Of a stretch of 64,000 nucleotides of DNA, positions 52,639-61,150 are shown piece after piece; position 1 is the first letter of the stretch; every line of letters begins with the position of its first letter. The notes below the pieces were generated by a model that saw only the letters and a program-made list of their open reading frames with translations, searched no databases and was not told where the DNA came from. Source of the DNA: Myxococcales bacterium (GTDB lineage Bacteria > Myxococcota_A > Polyangia > Palsa-1104 > JAEUJZ01). The DNA is taken from contig JAEUKA010000100.1 of assembly GCA_016794465.1 (NCBI GenBank), positions 62,001-126,000 on the forward strand. Reading direction: 5' to 3'. The position numbers were made by a program, and so were the translations under genes.

Positions 52639-54981
52639 ATGAGCACGAACAAGCGGACCCCTTTGAACGAGCAAATGGCCGTCGGAACACGCAAGCGTCT
52701 CCATCCTGCTTTTGCTTTGACGCTCGGTGGAATTGGTATCCTGGGTAGCCTCTCGACCGGCTGCGGTCCTTCGTCGACCGCTGACGTCAAGCCGAGTGGC
52801 ACCGTCACTTCCGCCAACTCCGGGGGAGGCAACGCGCCCGTCCGAGTCCGCAGCTTCTCCGACTCCCGTCCGGTCAAGTCTCTCGCGGCTGCCGCTGGCC
52901 TGGTCTGGGTCGGCACCCCGCGCGGCCTCGTCCGCTGGAGCACCACCTCCGAGCCTCCGACGCCAGCCGTCCTCACCACCATCGACGGGCTGCCTGCGGA
53001 TCGAATCGAAGGCATCGCACTCGACCTCAAGGGTGGCGTGTGGGTCACGACCTCCAAAGGCGTCGGTCACTTCGCCAGCGGCAGCTGGACCAAGTACCCG
53101 AAAGCTCCCGTCGGTGATTTGGTCACCGGCATCGTGGTCACCCCCGATGCAGACAACGTGTGGGTCGGCGGCAGCGACGGACTCGCCCGGCTAAAAGAAG
53201 GCCAGTGGGAACGCTACGCTGCTGGAACCACCGTGACTGCGCTCGTCCACGACGGCGGCGCCGGTGTGTGGATCGGCACGAGCGGCAAAGGCATCATGCG
53301 CGTCGTCAAGCAGGACATGCTGCAGTTTGGCATGGCCGAGGGCAACGACATCGACAACGTCCGCGCCATGGTGGCCGACAGCAATGGCTCGCTGCTTGCC
53401 GTCGGTGATGGCCCGGGGGGACAGCGCGTCGCCTTCTACGACGGCAGCCGCTTTTGGTCTTACCGCGTTGACAACTCCAATGTCATCGAGTGGGTTCAGC
53501 GCGTTGGTGCCGATCTGTTCTTGGGCGCTGGTCAGTCGGTGTGGACGATGAAGCGTGTCGCCACTCCCGCCGAGATTCGCGGCCCAGTCAAGTTCACTTA
53601 CTCGGGAAGCCCGGCCCTTGGTGCACCGAAGGCGCAGCCCCTGGCCGGCCTGCTGGTCAAGGAAGTAGCCCCACCGCCGCCACCGCCGCCCGTCGCTGCA
53701 CCACCACCTCCTCCCGATGCTGGCAAGGGCAAAGGCAAAAAAGACAAGGCTGGTAAAAAGACCAGCGCGCTGTTCGCGCCCCAGCCTGAGCAGTACGCGA
53801 GTGTGACGCCGGCACAGGATCAAGCAGCCTCCGTGCGCCCAGTCCGTCCGTGGCTCGTCGCTGGCCCAGGTGGTTCCGGTGGAGCCTCTCCGCTGTTCGA
53901 CACCGATGTCGTCGATGTTCGGCTGCCTGATGGCATCACGACCGTCTCAGCCGATTCCGACTCGCTGTATGTCGGGACGCGCTTTCTCGGGGTGATGCGG
54001 ATTCAGAAGGGCAAACAGACGCCGCTGCGCCTGTTCGACTTGACCGCCGGCGCCGAGCGCTTGTCGGTGGCTTGCGTCAACAACAATGACTGCTACGTCG
54101 CGACCGGCGGAACCCAGGCCTGGCGCTTCGACGGACAGACCTTTGATGTGACCAGCGTCGATCCCGAAAAAGGCTCGCACGTGCTGTCGGTGGTCCGTGA
54201 TCCAGCGGGTGCGGTCATTGCGCTTCACCGAGGCGCCACCAGCCGTGTGGTCCGCATCTCTCGCGTCGGTAGCAAGGGTGACTGGGCGCCGGTCGGCCTG
54301 ACTCCACTGGAAGTGCCGACGGGTGTTCCCGATCTGTCGTTTGCCAACTTCTCACCAAAGGGTCAGCTGTGGGTCGGGCTGCGCTACGTCGACAAAGAGC
54401 AAGACGCGCGGGCCTATGGCGCCGCCGAGGTCTTTATCGACGAGGAACGCGTCATTTATCACCGTCAGCGCCCGACTGGCTCGCAGCCCGGTGTCTCGCA
54501 AGGGGTGAACGTGCCGTCTGATGTCACCGCGATTGCATGGAAGGGCTCGACCGAGGCGTGGCTGGCGTCGGGTGCCGGTGCGGTCCGTCTCGTCGACAAC
54601 AAGACCGTCAAAGTCTTTACTGAAAACGATGGCCTCGAGTCCGAGCTGGTTCACGACGTGGTCGAAGGTCTAAACGGCCAGATTTGGATCGCCACCAGCC
54701 GAGGCATCGGCGTGTGGGACGGCAACCGCTGGAGCTTCCCCAAAGAGCCGCCCTACAACGTCAAGGCCAGCGCACTCACCCGCGACCCCGACGGCCGCAT
54801 CTGGATCGGCACCGATCGTGGCGTCATCGAGGTGGTCAGCGAAAAGCGCACCCACCAGATCGGCACCCGCTCAGGCCTTCTCGACGACAAGATCCTCAAC
54901 ATGGGCGTCGACGTTCGCGGCCGCGTCTGGGCTCTCACCGAAAAAGGCATCTCGGTCATCGAGTCCCTGCAGGCCAATTGA
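52639..54981 (+). CDS. Lipoprotein with two-component-regulator-type propeller repeats
   Basis: A 780-residue lipoprotein (LSTGC, Cys39 of the full frame) with a propeller made of repeats such as GLPADRIEGIALDLKGGVWVTTSKGVGHF, VWVGGSDGLARL, QIWIATSRGIGVWDGNRW and RIWIGTDRGVIEV, resembling the periplasmic propellers of hybrid two-component sensors (Reg_prop) but without kinase domain. A Pro- and Lys-rich low-complexity insert (PPPPPPVAAPPPPPD, GKGKKDKAGKK) lies at about 350-385. ATG 52639 fits the leader; AGGAAATTGTG precedes it. The 210 bp before contain a short GGGAAAATCCC palindrome (52460-52470) but no clear promoter. Role unknown. Confidence 0.85.
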   Translation: MSTNKRTPLNEQMAVGTRKRLHPAFALTLGGIGILGSLSTGCGPSSTADVKPSGTVTSANSGGGNAPVRVRSFSDSRPVKSLAAAAGLVWVGTPRGLVRWSTTSEPPTPAVLTTIDGLPADRIEGIALDLKGGVWVTTSKGVGHFASGSWTKYPKAPVGDLVTGIVVTPDADNVWVGGSDGLARLKEGQWERYAAGTTVTALVHDGGAGVWIGTSGKGIMRVVKQDMLQFGMAEGNDIDNVRAMVADSNGSLLAVGDGPGGQRVAFYDGSRFWSYRVDNSNVIEWVQRVGADLFLGAGQSVWTMKRVATPAEIRGPVKFTYSGSPALGAPKAQPLAGLLVKEVAPPPPPPPVAAPPPPPDAGKGKGKKDKAGKKTSALFAPQPEQYASVTPAQDQAASVRPVRPWLVAGPGGSGGASPLFDTDVVDVRLPDGITTVSADSDSLYVGTRFLGVMRIQKGKQTPLRLFDLTAGAERLSVACVNNNDCYVATGGTQAWRFDGQTFDVTSVDPEKGSHVLSVVRDPAGAVIALHRGATSRVVRISRVGSKGDWAPVGLTPLEVPTGVPDLSFANFSPKGQLWVGLRYVDKEQDARAYGAAEVFIDEERVIYHRQRPTGSQPGVSQGVNVPSDVTAIAWKGSTEAWLASGAGAVRLVDNKTVKVFTENDGLESELVHDVVEGLNGQIWIATSRGIGVWDGNRWSFPKEPPYNVKASALTRDPDGRIWIGTDRGVIEVVSEKRTHQIGTRSGLLDDKILNMGVDVRGRVWALTEKGISVIESLQAN

Positions 54982-55123
54982 CACTTCTGTGGCAGCGCTG
55001 GCCCTGTCCTCCTCCTGACTTGCCGCCCCCTGCCCTACCGGTGGTGCCCGGTGGTGGCAGTCGTGGCCAAACCCGCGATATCCGTCGTGACAAGGAAAGC
55101 CCGGTTGGGCTAGCTTACGGAGC

Positions 55124-55759
55124 ATGAAAGTGATCACCCTACAAGAGATCCAGCAAGCTTTCGCCTATCTGGTTTCAAAGCCCGACTATCTCTTGCGCAG
55201 TGCGGTAAACGCCACAAAGCTCCGGTTCGGACTGCCGATGGATGCAGTGACCTGGCTGCTTGGCCGGCTCTCCCGAGGCAAGCTGCCTGAAGACCTGTCG
55301 CTGGTCGCGATGCCTCCCGGCGTGCGCTTTGCGGCGACTTTCAATGTGATGGGCACGGCGCTGTTTGTCTCGGCGGTGGTGTCGGTCGAGACGGTGCAGC
55401 TGTCGTCGGACAACATTCGGGTTTCTCTGCACGTCCGCGAGCTGGCCGTCAAGCCGCCGCCCGACAGTCCGATGACGGCGATGCTGATGATGATGGATCT
55501 GTCCAAGCCTGGCGACATGCTGGCGTTTCTGCCCTTCCGTCCGTCGGTGATTCTGTCGGCTCAGGGGGACGAGTTTGTGCTCGATCTAATGCAGCTGCCG
55601 AAGCTGAAGCACAACCCGCTGGCCAAGCGCATCGTCGCCGCAGTCTCGGAAATATTGACCATTCGCGAGCTGGGCACCGAGGACGACATGCTGGTGATTG
55701 GCCTGCGAGCCACCCCAAGCGGCATCGTTTCGGCACTTGGTCATCTGCGTGGCGCGTAA
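55124..55759 (+). CDS. Conserved-looking hypothetical protein
   Basis: A 211-residue protein with no signal peptide or membrane segment, not recognised. It seems to be mixed alpha/beta: an N-terminal helix pair (LQEIQQAFAYLVSKPDYLLRS), a central beta region (VRFAATFNVMGTALFVSAVVSVETVQL, VSLHVRELAVKP) resembling lipid-binding-type sheets, and PFRPSVILSAQGDEFVLDL. It sits 24 bp before glycogen synthase on the same strand, so it may be co-transcribed with glgA. Frame and codon use are typical of real genes here. Confidence 0.65.
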   Translation: MKVITLQEIQQAFAYLVSKPDYLLRSAVNATKLRFGLPMDAVTWLLGRLSRGKLPEDLSLVAMPPGVRFAATFNVMGTALFVSAVVSVETVQLSSDNIRVSLHVRELAVKPPPDSPMTAMLMMMDLSKPGDMLAFLPFRPSVILSAQGDEFVLDLMQLPKLKHNPLAKRIVAAVSEILTIRELGTEDDMLVIGLRATPSGIVSALGHLRGA

Positions 55760-55783
55760 GGTCGCTCAGCAAAGGTTTTCCTG

Positions 55784-57295
55784 ATGAACGTGCTACATGT
55801 AGCCTCGGAAGTTGCGCCATTCTCGAAGACGGGCGGTCTTGGCGATGTCCTTGCGGCACTGCCCCGGGCGCTGGCCCAGCAGGGCGCAAGCCGAGTGACG
55901 GTGGTGTCGGCGCGCTACGGCTCTGTCGATCCGCAGCGTCACGGACTGGCCAAGCGCCTGCGCAAGCTGACGGTGAATGTTGGCGGTCAGCACTTCGAGG
56001 TCGGCCTGTTCGAGGGTCGGCTGCCCGGCCCCGGTCCGCAGGTGACGGTATACCTCGTCGATCATCCGCTGTTTTCGGATCGCCCGGGGGTCTACGGTCC
56101 GCCCAGCAATCCTGGGGAGGGATATCCCGATAACGCGCTCCGCTTCGCGCTGCTGTCGCAAGCCGCGATCAGCCTGGCTCGGGAGCTGAGCCCTCGGCCC
56201 GATGTCATCCACGCGCACGACTGGCAAGCAGGGCTGGCGGTGTATTACGCGCAGCAGGCCGAGTGGGAAACGCCGCCAGCGACGGTGTTTACCGTTCATA
56301 ACCTGATGTTCCAGGGCCTGTTCTCCCTGGGTGAAGTGCAGAGCCTGGGCGTGCGACCCGAGCTGCTGACTCCCGACGGAATCGAGTTCTACGGTCAGGC
56401 GTCGCTTATCAAAGCAGGTCTGCAGCTGGCCGATCGCTTGACGACGGTGAGCCCGCGCTATGCCCAAGAGATCTGTACCCCCGAGTTTGGCTACCGGCTC
56501 GACGGAGTGATGCGCGCCCGCAGTGGTCGCCTGTCGGGGATCTTGAACGGTGTCGACTACGATCGCTGGAGCCCGTGGATCGACGGTGCGCTGCCGGCAC
56601 GCTTCGGCAAGCCGCCCGCCGAGCTGGAAGCGCTGTCCGAGGAGGCGTTTGCGGCTGACCTCAGTGGCAAGGCCCGCTGCAAGGCCGAGCTGCAGCGCGA
56701 GCTGTCACTGCCGGTGCGCCCCAAGACGCCGCTGCTGGTGATGATCTCGCGGCTCACGGAGCAAAAAGGGATCGATCTGCTGATCGAGTGGCTCGACGCT
56801 GAGCTGCAAAATCGGGGTGAGTTTCAGTTTGCTCTTCTCGGTCAAGGAGAGCCGGCCTTTGAGCAGCGACTGCGCATGCTGGCTGAGCGCTATCCGACCC
56901 GACTGGCGCTGCGTCTGTCGTTCGATGAAGGCTTGGCACACCGACTCGAGGCGGGCGGTGATTTCTTCCTGATGCCGTCTCGGTTCGAGCCCTGTGGACT
57001 AAATCAGATCTACAGCATGCGCTACGGGACGATACCGATTGTGCGCGCCGTCGGTGGCTTGTATGACACGGTGGTCGACTTCGATGCCCGCTCGCGCAGT
57101 GGCACCGGCTTTACCTTCCTGCCGTTCACCGTCGCTGCCGTCACCAACGCGGTTCGCCGGGCTCTATCGGCCTATCACAGCGACGAGTCGAGCTTTCTGG
57201 CGCTGCAAAAGCGGGCGATGCGAGCGGACTTCGGCTGGGCCACGTCGGCGCGGGCCTACCTTAACGTCTACAAGCAGGCGCAGAGCGGCAAGTAG
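55784..57295 (+). CDS. glgA: Glycogen (starch) synthase
   Basis: A 503-residue GT5-family ADP-glucose:glycogen glucosyltransferase. The ADP-glucose-binding KTGGLGDV is at 15-22, VIHAHDWQAGL near 143, TVSPRYAQEI and GILNGVDY follow, and the C-terminal domain has SRLTEQKGIDLL, PSRFEPCGLNQIYSMRYGTIPIVR and the late Glu of E-x7-E. All catalytic elements are present. The ATG at 55784 follows AAAGGTTTTCCTG. The MlaF-like ATPase gene starts 4 bp after the stop, an unusual but tight coupling between storage polysaccharide and lipid-transport genes. Confidence 0.96.
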   Translation: MNVLHVASEVAPFSKTGGLGDVLAALPRALAQQGASRVTVVSARYGSVDPQRHGLAKRLRKLTVNVGGQHFEVGLFEGRLPGPGPQVTVYLVDHPLFSDRPGVYGPPSNPGEGYPDNALRFALLSQAAISLARELSPRPDVIHAHDWQAGLAVYYAQQAEWETPPATVFTVHNLMFQGLFSLGEVQSLGVRPELLTPDGIEFYGQASLIKAGLQLADRLTTVSPRYAQEICTPEFGYRLDGVMRARSGRLSGILNGVDYDRWSPWIDGALPARFGKPPAELEALSEEAFAADLSGKARCKAELQRELSLPVRPKTPLLVMISRLTEQKGIDLLIEWLDAELQNRGEFQFALLGQGEPAFEQRLRMLAERYPTRLALRLSFDEGLAHRLEAGGDFFLMPSRFEPCGLNQIYSMRYGTIPIVRAVGGLYDTVVDFDARSRSGTGFTFLPFTVAAVTNAVRRALSAYHSDESSFLALQKRAMRADFGWATSARAYLNVYKQAQSGK

Positions 57296-57299
57296 GGTC

Positions 57300-58052
57300 G
57301 TGCTCGAGTTCCGCTCGGTCTATAAGTCCTTCGGCAGCCAGTCGGTGCTGCGTGGGCTGACCTTGCACGTTCAAGACCGCGAGATCCTGTTTGTGATCGG
57401 TGCCTCGGGCGTCGGCAAGTCGGTGGCGATCAAGCACGTCATCGGACTGCTGCGGGTCGATCGCGGCGAGATCTGGCTCGACGGAGAGCGCATCGATCAG
57501 CTGTCCGAGTCCGAGCTGTATCGGGTGCGTCGTCGCTGTGCGATGGTGTTTCAGAGCTCGACGCTGTTTGACTCGATGTCGGTGGTCGACAACGTCGCGC
57601 TGCCGCTGCGCAAACATCAAAAGCTGTCCGACGCGGCGGCGCGCAAAGCGGCGCTCGAGTTTTTGGACGAAGTTCATATGGGCGAGTTTGCCGAGCACTT
57701 GCCAGCGACGCTGTCCGACGGAATGCGCAAGCGGGTGGCGATTGCCCGGGCGCTGACGCTGCGGCCTGACTATCTGTTGTTCGATGAGCCGACGACGGGA
57801 CTTGATCCGGTGAGCGCGCGCCGCGTCGATGCGCTGATTCGTCGTTTGAGCGAAAAGCACGGGGTCACGTCGGTGGTGGTGTCGCACGACCTGACCAGCA
57901 TTTTCTCGATCGCCGATCGGATCGCGCTGCTGTACCAAGGTCGCGTCCACTTGCTCGGGACGCCCGAAGAGTTTCGCAATACCTCCGATCCGGTGGTGCG
58001 CCAGTTTGTCAGCGGCAACAGCCACGGACCGATGGAGACTCCGGGCTTTTAG
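57300..58052 (+). CDS. ABC transporter ATPase, MlaF-like
   Basis: A 250-residue ABC ATPase. Walker A GASGVGKS at 34-41, Q-loop MVFQSSTLFDSM, signature LSDGMRKRVAIAR (LSGGQ variant as in MlaF) and Walker B YLLFDEPTTGLDP with H-loop VSHDL. LSDGM together with FRNTSDPVVRQFVSG at the C-terminus fits MlaF, the ATPase of retrograde phospholipid transport. The permease MlaE and MCE protein MlaD are not adjacent. Start is GTG 57300, with AGTAGGG just before; the long frame upstream overlaps glgA in another frame and is not coding. Confidence 0.9.
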   Translation: MLEFRSVYKSFGSQSVLRGLTLHVQDREILFVIGASGVGKSVAIKHVIGLLRVDRGEIWLDGERIDQLSESELYRVRRRCAMVFQSSTLFDSMSVVDNVALPLRKHQKLSDAAARKAALEFLDEVHMGEFAEHLPATLSDGMRKRVAIARALTLRPDYLLFDEPTTGLDPVSARRVDALIRRLSEKHGVTSVVVSHDLTSIFSIADRIALLYQGRVHLLGTPEEFRNTSDPVVRQFVSGNSHGPMETPGF

Positions 58053-58067
58053 CGCAAAAGGTGCAGC

Positions 58068-58748
58068 GTGGCGGAGATCGCAAGCAACCTACAGACGGTG
58101 CGGGCCAAGATTGCGGCGGCTTGTCAGCGCGTCCGTCGCAGTCCAGATGAAGTGACCCTTTTGGCAGTGTCGAAGCTGCAGCCGAGTGCGCTGATTGTGG
58201 CGGCGTATCAGGCGGGGCAGCGCGACTTTGGCGAAAACTATGCGCAGGAGCTGCGTGACAAGTCCGTCGAGCTGGCACACCTTCCGGGGCTGCGCTGGCA
58301 TGCCATCGGGACTCTACAGCGCAACAAGGTCAAGTACGTGGCCAAGGCGGCGTGCTCGTTTCAGGCACTGTGCAGCCTGGAGATTGCCGAGGAGCTGGGG
58401 TCAAGGCGCCACGAGCGTCCGCTGCCGGTCCTGCTGGAAGTCAACATTGCTGGTGAAGCCGGTAAGAGCGGGATCGCTCCGCTTGAGCTGCCGAAGCTCG
58501 CCGAGGCGGTGCGACGGGTGCCCGGCGTCGATCTGCAAGGACTGATGTGCATGCCGCCGCAGCCCGAGCCTCCTGCATCGTGGACCCAAGAGGACAATCG
58601 CCCGCACTTTGCCCACCTGCGCACACTCGCGCAGTCGCTGGGCCTTTCGCAGCTGTCGATGGGCACCACCGCCGACTACGAGGTCGCGATCGAGGAGGGG
58701 GCCACGATCGTGCGCGTCGGTCGGTCGATCTTCGGTGACCGATCGTGA
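58068..58748 (+). CDS. YggS-family pyridoxal phosphate homeostasis protein
   Basis: A 226-residue PLP-binding protein with an alanine-racemase-like barrel. PLP Lys36 is in LLAVSKLQPS; DFGENYAQEL, WHAIGTLQRNKVK, EVNIAGEAGKSG, GLMCMPP, LSMGTTADYEVAIEEG and VRVGRSIFG are family motifs. E. coli YggS has LSMGMSxDxxAAI; here the pattern is kept apart from MGTT. Start is GTG 58068 with AAAAGG 6 nt upstream. Gap to the preceding ATPase gene is 15 bp, so it belongs to the glgA-led run. Confidence 0.95.
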   Translation: MAEIASNLQTVRAKIAAACQRVRRSPDEVTLLAVSKLQPSALIVAAYQAGQRDFGENYAQELRDKSVELAHLPGLRWHAIGTLQRNKVKYVAKAACSFQALCSLEIAEELGSRRHERPLPVLLEVNIAGEAGKSGIAPLELPKLAEAVRRVPGVDLQGLMCMPPQPEPPASWTQEDNRPHFAHLRTLAQSLGLSQLSMGTTADYEVAIEEGATIVRVGRSIFGDRS

Positions 58749-58780
58749 AAGACTAGCCAGTACTGCGAAGAGACAAATCG

Positions 58781-59830
58781 ATGAGCAAGAGTGACCAGCA
58801 AGTTGTCTTTAGTCCCAGCGATGTAGGTGTCAAAAACGGCAAGCTGTTTGGGCTGCCGTTCGAGTATGAGGACAGTCAGGTGATCGTGCTGCCGGTGCCG
58901 TGGGAAGTGACGGTGTCCTATCGGACCGGAACTGCGCAGGGGCCGCAGGCGATCCTCGATGCGTCGACGCAGGTGGATCTGTTTGATCCAGTGTGGCCCG
59001 ATGTCTGGCAGGCGGGCTTTTACATGCTGCCGATCTCGCAAGAGTGGCAGCAGAAGAACGTCAAGCTGCGCGAGCTGGCCAAGGCCTGCATTGCCAAGCT
59101 GGAAGCGGGCGTGGCCACCGATGACTCCGAGCTGCTGCTGCATCAGGGAGAGGTCAACGCAGTGTCAAGTGAGCTCAATGACTGGGTGGAGCGGCAAGCG
59201 CAGTCCCACCTGTCGCTGGGCAAGACCGTCGGGGTGGTGGGCGGCGATCACTCTGTCCCGCTGGGTCTGATTCGCGCGCTGGCGACCCGATATGAGTCCT
59301 TTGGAGTACTTCATATTGATGCCCATGCGGATCTGCGGCGAGGCTATGAAGGCTTTCAGTACTCGCACGCGTCGATCATGGAAAATGTGCTGCACCTGCC
59401 GCATGTCAGTCGTCTGACGCAGGTGGGAATTCGCGACTACTGCGATGAAGAGGAACAGACCGCGCGGGAGGCCGGTGATCGAGTTCGCTTTTTCTCGATG
59501 CGGGCGCTGCGCAAGCGCAGCTTTCATGGCGAGCCGTGGGCGCGGACCTGTCAGCACATCGTTGAGACGCTCCCACAGCAGGTCTACATTAGCTTCGACA
59601 TCGACGGACTCGACCCTTCGCTGTGTCCGGAAACCGGAACGCCGGTGCCCGGGGGACTGACGTGGGATGAAGCGCTGTTTCTGCTCGATCTGGTGGTCGA
59701 GAGTGGTCGGCAGATCATCGGCTTCGATCTGGTCGAAGTCTCTGGGAATGCGGAGTGGGATGCGATTGTCGGGGCGCGCCTGCTGCTGCGGCTCTGTCTG
59801 CTCGCGGCGCAGAGTCATCCGCGCGTTTAG
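58781..59830 (+). CDS. Agmatinase-family ureohydrolase
   Basis: A 349-residue ureohydrolase. Metal motifs VGGDHSVPLG, HIDAHADLRRGYEGF and SFDIDGLDPS are complete; SHASIM after DAHAD and PVPWEVTVSYRTGTAQGP at the N-terminus fit the agmatinase-like branch with an extended N-terminal part. It probably converts agmatine (or another guanidino compound) to putrescine and urea. About 50 residues longer than E. coli SpeB because of a loop after FDPVWPD. It starts 32 bp after yggS. It differs clearly from the arginase at 27721. Confidence 0.9.
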   Translation: MSKSDQQVVFSPSDVGVKNGKLFGLPFEYEDSQVIVLPVPWEVTVSYRTGTAQGPQAILDASTQVDLFDPVWPDVWQAGFYMLPISQEWQQKNVKLRELAKACIAKLEAGVATDDSELLLHQGEVNAVSSELNDWVERQAQSHLSLGKTVGVVGGDHSVPLGLIRALATRYESFGVLHIDAHADLRRGYEGFQYSHASIMENVLHLPHVSRLTQVGIRDYCDEEEQTAREAGDRVRFFSMRALRKRSFHGEPWARTCQHIVETLPQQVYISFDIDGLDPSLCPETGTPVPGGLTWDEALFLLDLVVESGRQIIGFDLVEVSGNAEWDAIVGARLLLRLCLLAAQSHPRV

Positions 59831-59837
59831 CACAGGT

Positions 59838-61103
59838 TCATCCCGCCGCCGCCGCCGTTTCGATTTCCGAATCGGAAGACTTCCTACAGCATCCTTCCAT
59901 CGACAGCCAGCGAGTCACCATCATCGCCGCCACGTTGTCTCCGGTGGCGTTGAGGAGTGTCGCCACGGGATCAATCAGGATGCTAATCACCGCCAGCAGC
60001 GGCAGCGTCTCGGGTGGGAATCCGAATGCAGAGAGGATCAGGAGCTCTCCCATCATGCCGCCGCTTGGAATCGCGCCCATCACCACACCGACGAGAATCG
60101 CGACTCCTATCACCATCACGGCGCGGCCCGGGGTCAGGCTCTGCTGAAACAGACTCAGCGCAAACAACACCTTGAGCACACCGCCGATGACCGAGCCGTC
60201 TTTGTGCAGCACGGCGCCGATCGGAATCACCACATCGCGGACATCTTCTGGGACTCCCATCTTGGCCGAGGCTTCCAGATTGATCGGCATGGTCGCCATG
60301 CTTGAGCACGTCCCAAGCGCGGTCAGCGACGGGGAAAGCATGTGGGACCAGAATCGCTTCAGCGCCGGAAAAGATCCCGCAAGGTACGCGTACGCAGAGA
60401 AGCCGAGCCCGAAATAAAGCATTGCAAAGGAGTAATATACGACAAAGGCTCGTAGGTACGTACTGGCCAGCTGGGCACCGGTATCGACGACTGTGGCAGC
60501 AAACCAGGCACACAGTCCCAGCGGAGCCAGATACATCACATAGTCAATCAGCCGCACAAACACCGCCGCACCACTTTGCAGGAGCCGCGCCAGTGGCTCT
60601 CCCTGTTCTTTCAGCGACCGGGTTGCCACACCTACTGCAACTGCAAACAGCATCAGCGGCAGCATCGACTTGCGGGACAAAAGCTCGGGAAAATCCGAAG
60701 TCGTACAGGTCGCGACCAGCTGGGAAAGCAGCGACGGAGAGCTCGCAAGCGGAGCGACTCCCTTCGCCAGTGCAATGCCTTCCCCAGGAGCCGGATGCAG
60801 CCACCACATCCACAGCAGCGCCAGGGTTGCAGACACCACGCTCGTTCCCAAAAAGATCACCAACATCGCGGTCGTGATGCGCGAGAGTCGCTGACCATTT
60901 CCAGCTGCGGCGATGCTGCCCGCGATCGAACAGAAGACCAGCGGAACAATCAGCATGAAGATCAGGTTCAGGAATAGATCCCCAAGTGGTCGCAGCACCT
61001 GAGCCGTCTGCGGAGTGAGTCGACCGATCCCAAGGCCAGCAGCAATCGAGACAAGGAGCAGCAGCGAAAATCCATACGAGCGAAGGAGCTTCACACCCGG
61101 CAC
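59838..61103 (-). CDS. Dicarboxylate/amino acid:cation symporter (DAACS family)
   Basis: A 421-residue transporter of the GltPh fold with eight membrane segments and re-entrant loops. Motifs: IFMLIVPLVFCSIAGSI in segment 2, ALGTCSSMATMPINLEASAKMGV (HP1 region with serine-rich tip), PIGAVLHKDGSVIGGVL in segment 7, and LLAVISILIDPVATLLNATGDNVAAMMVTRW with HP2 and Asp/Asn for substrate. Uptake of glutamate, aspartate or C4-dicarboxylates with Na+ or H+ is expected. Start is GTG 61103. It is convergent with the agmatinase gene, 7 bp apart. Confidence 0.92.
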   Translation of the reverse strand: MPGVKLLRSYGFSLLLLVSIAAGLGIGRLTPQTAQVLRPLGDLFLNLIFMLIVPLVFCSIAGSIAAAGNGQRLSRITTAMLVIFLGTSVVSATLALLWMWWLHPAPGEGIALAKGVAPLASSPSLLSQLVATCTTSDFPELLSRKSMLPLMLFAVAVGVATRSLKEQGEPLARLLQSGAAVFVRLIDYVMYLAPLGLCAWFAATVVDTGAQLASTYLRAFVVYYSFAMLYFGLGFSAYAYLAGSFPALKRFWSHMLSPSLTALGTCSSMATMPINLEASAKMGVPEDVRDVVIPIGAVLHKDGSVIGGVLKVLFALSLFQQSLTPGRAVMVIGVAILVGVVMGAIPSGGMMGELLILSAFGFPPETLPLLAVISILIDPVATLLNATGDNVAAMMVTRWLSMEGCCRKSSDSEIETAAAAG

Positions 61104-61150
61104 TGTATGTCAGCCCCGCGCGCGCGGCCAAAAAAGCGAAACAGTAATCG

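Noticed and set aside
57039..57299. N-terminal extension of the MlaF-like ATPase
   Set aside because: It overlaps the conserved C-terminus of glycogen synthase in another frame and shows no coding character; GTG 57300 starts at the normal ABC N-terminus.
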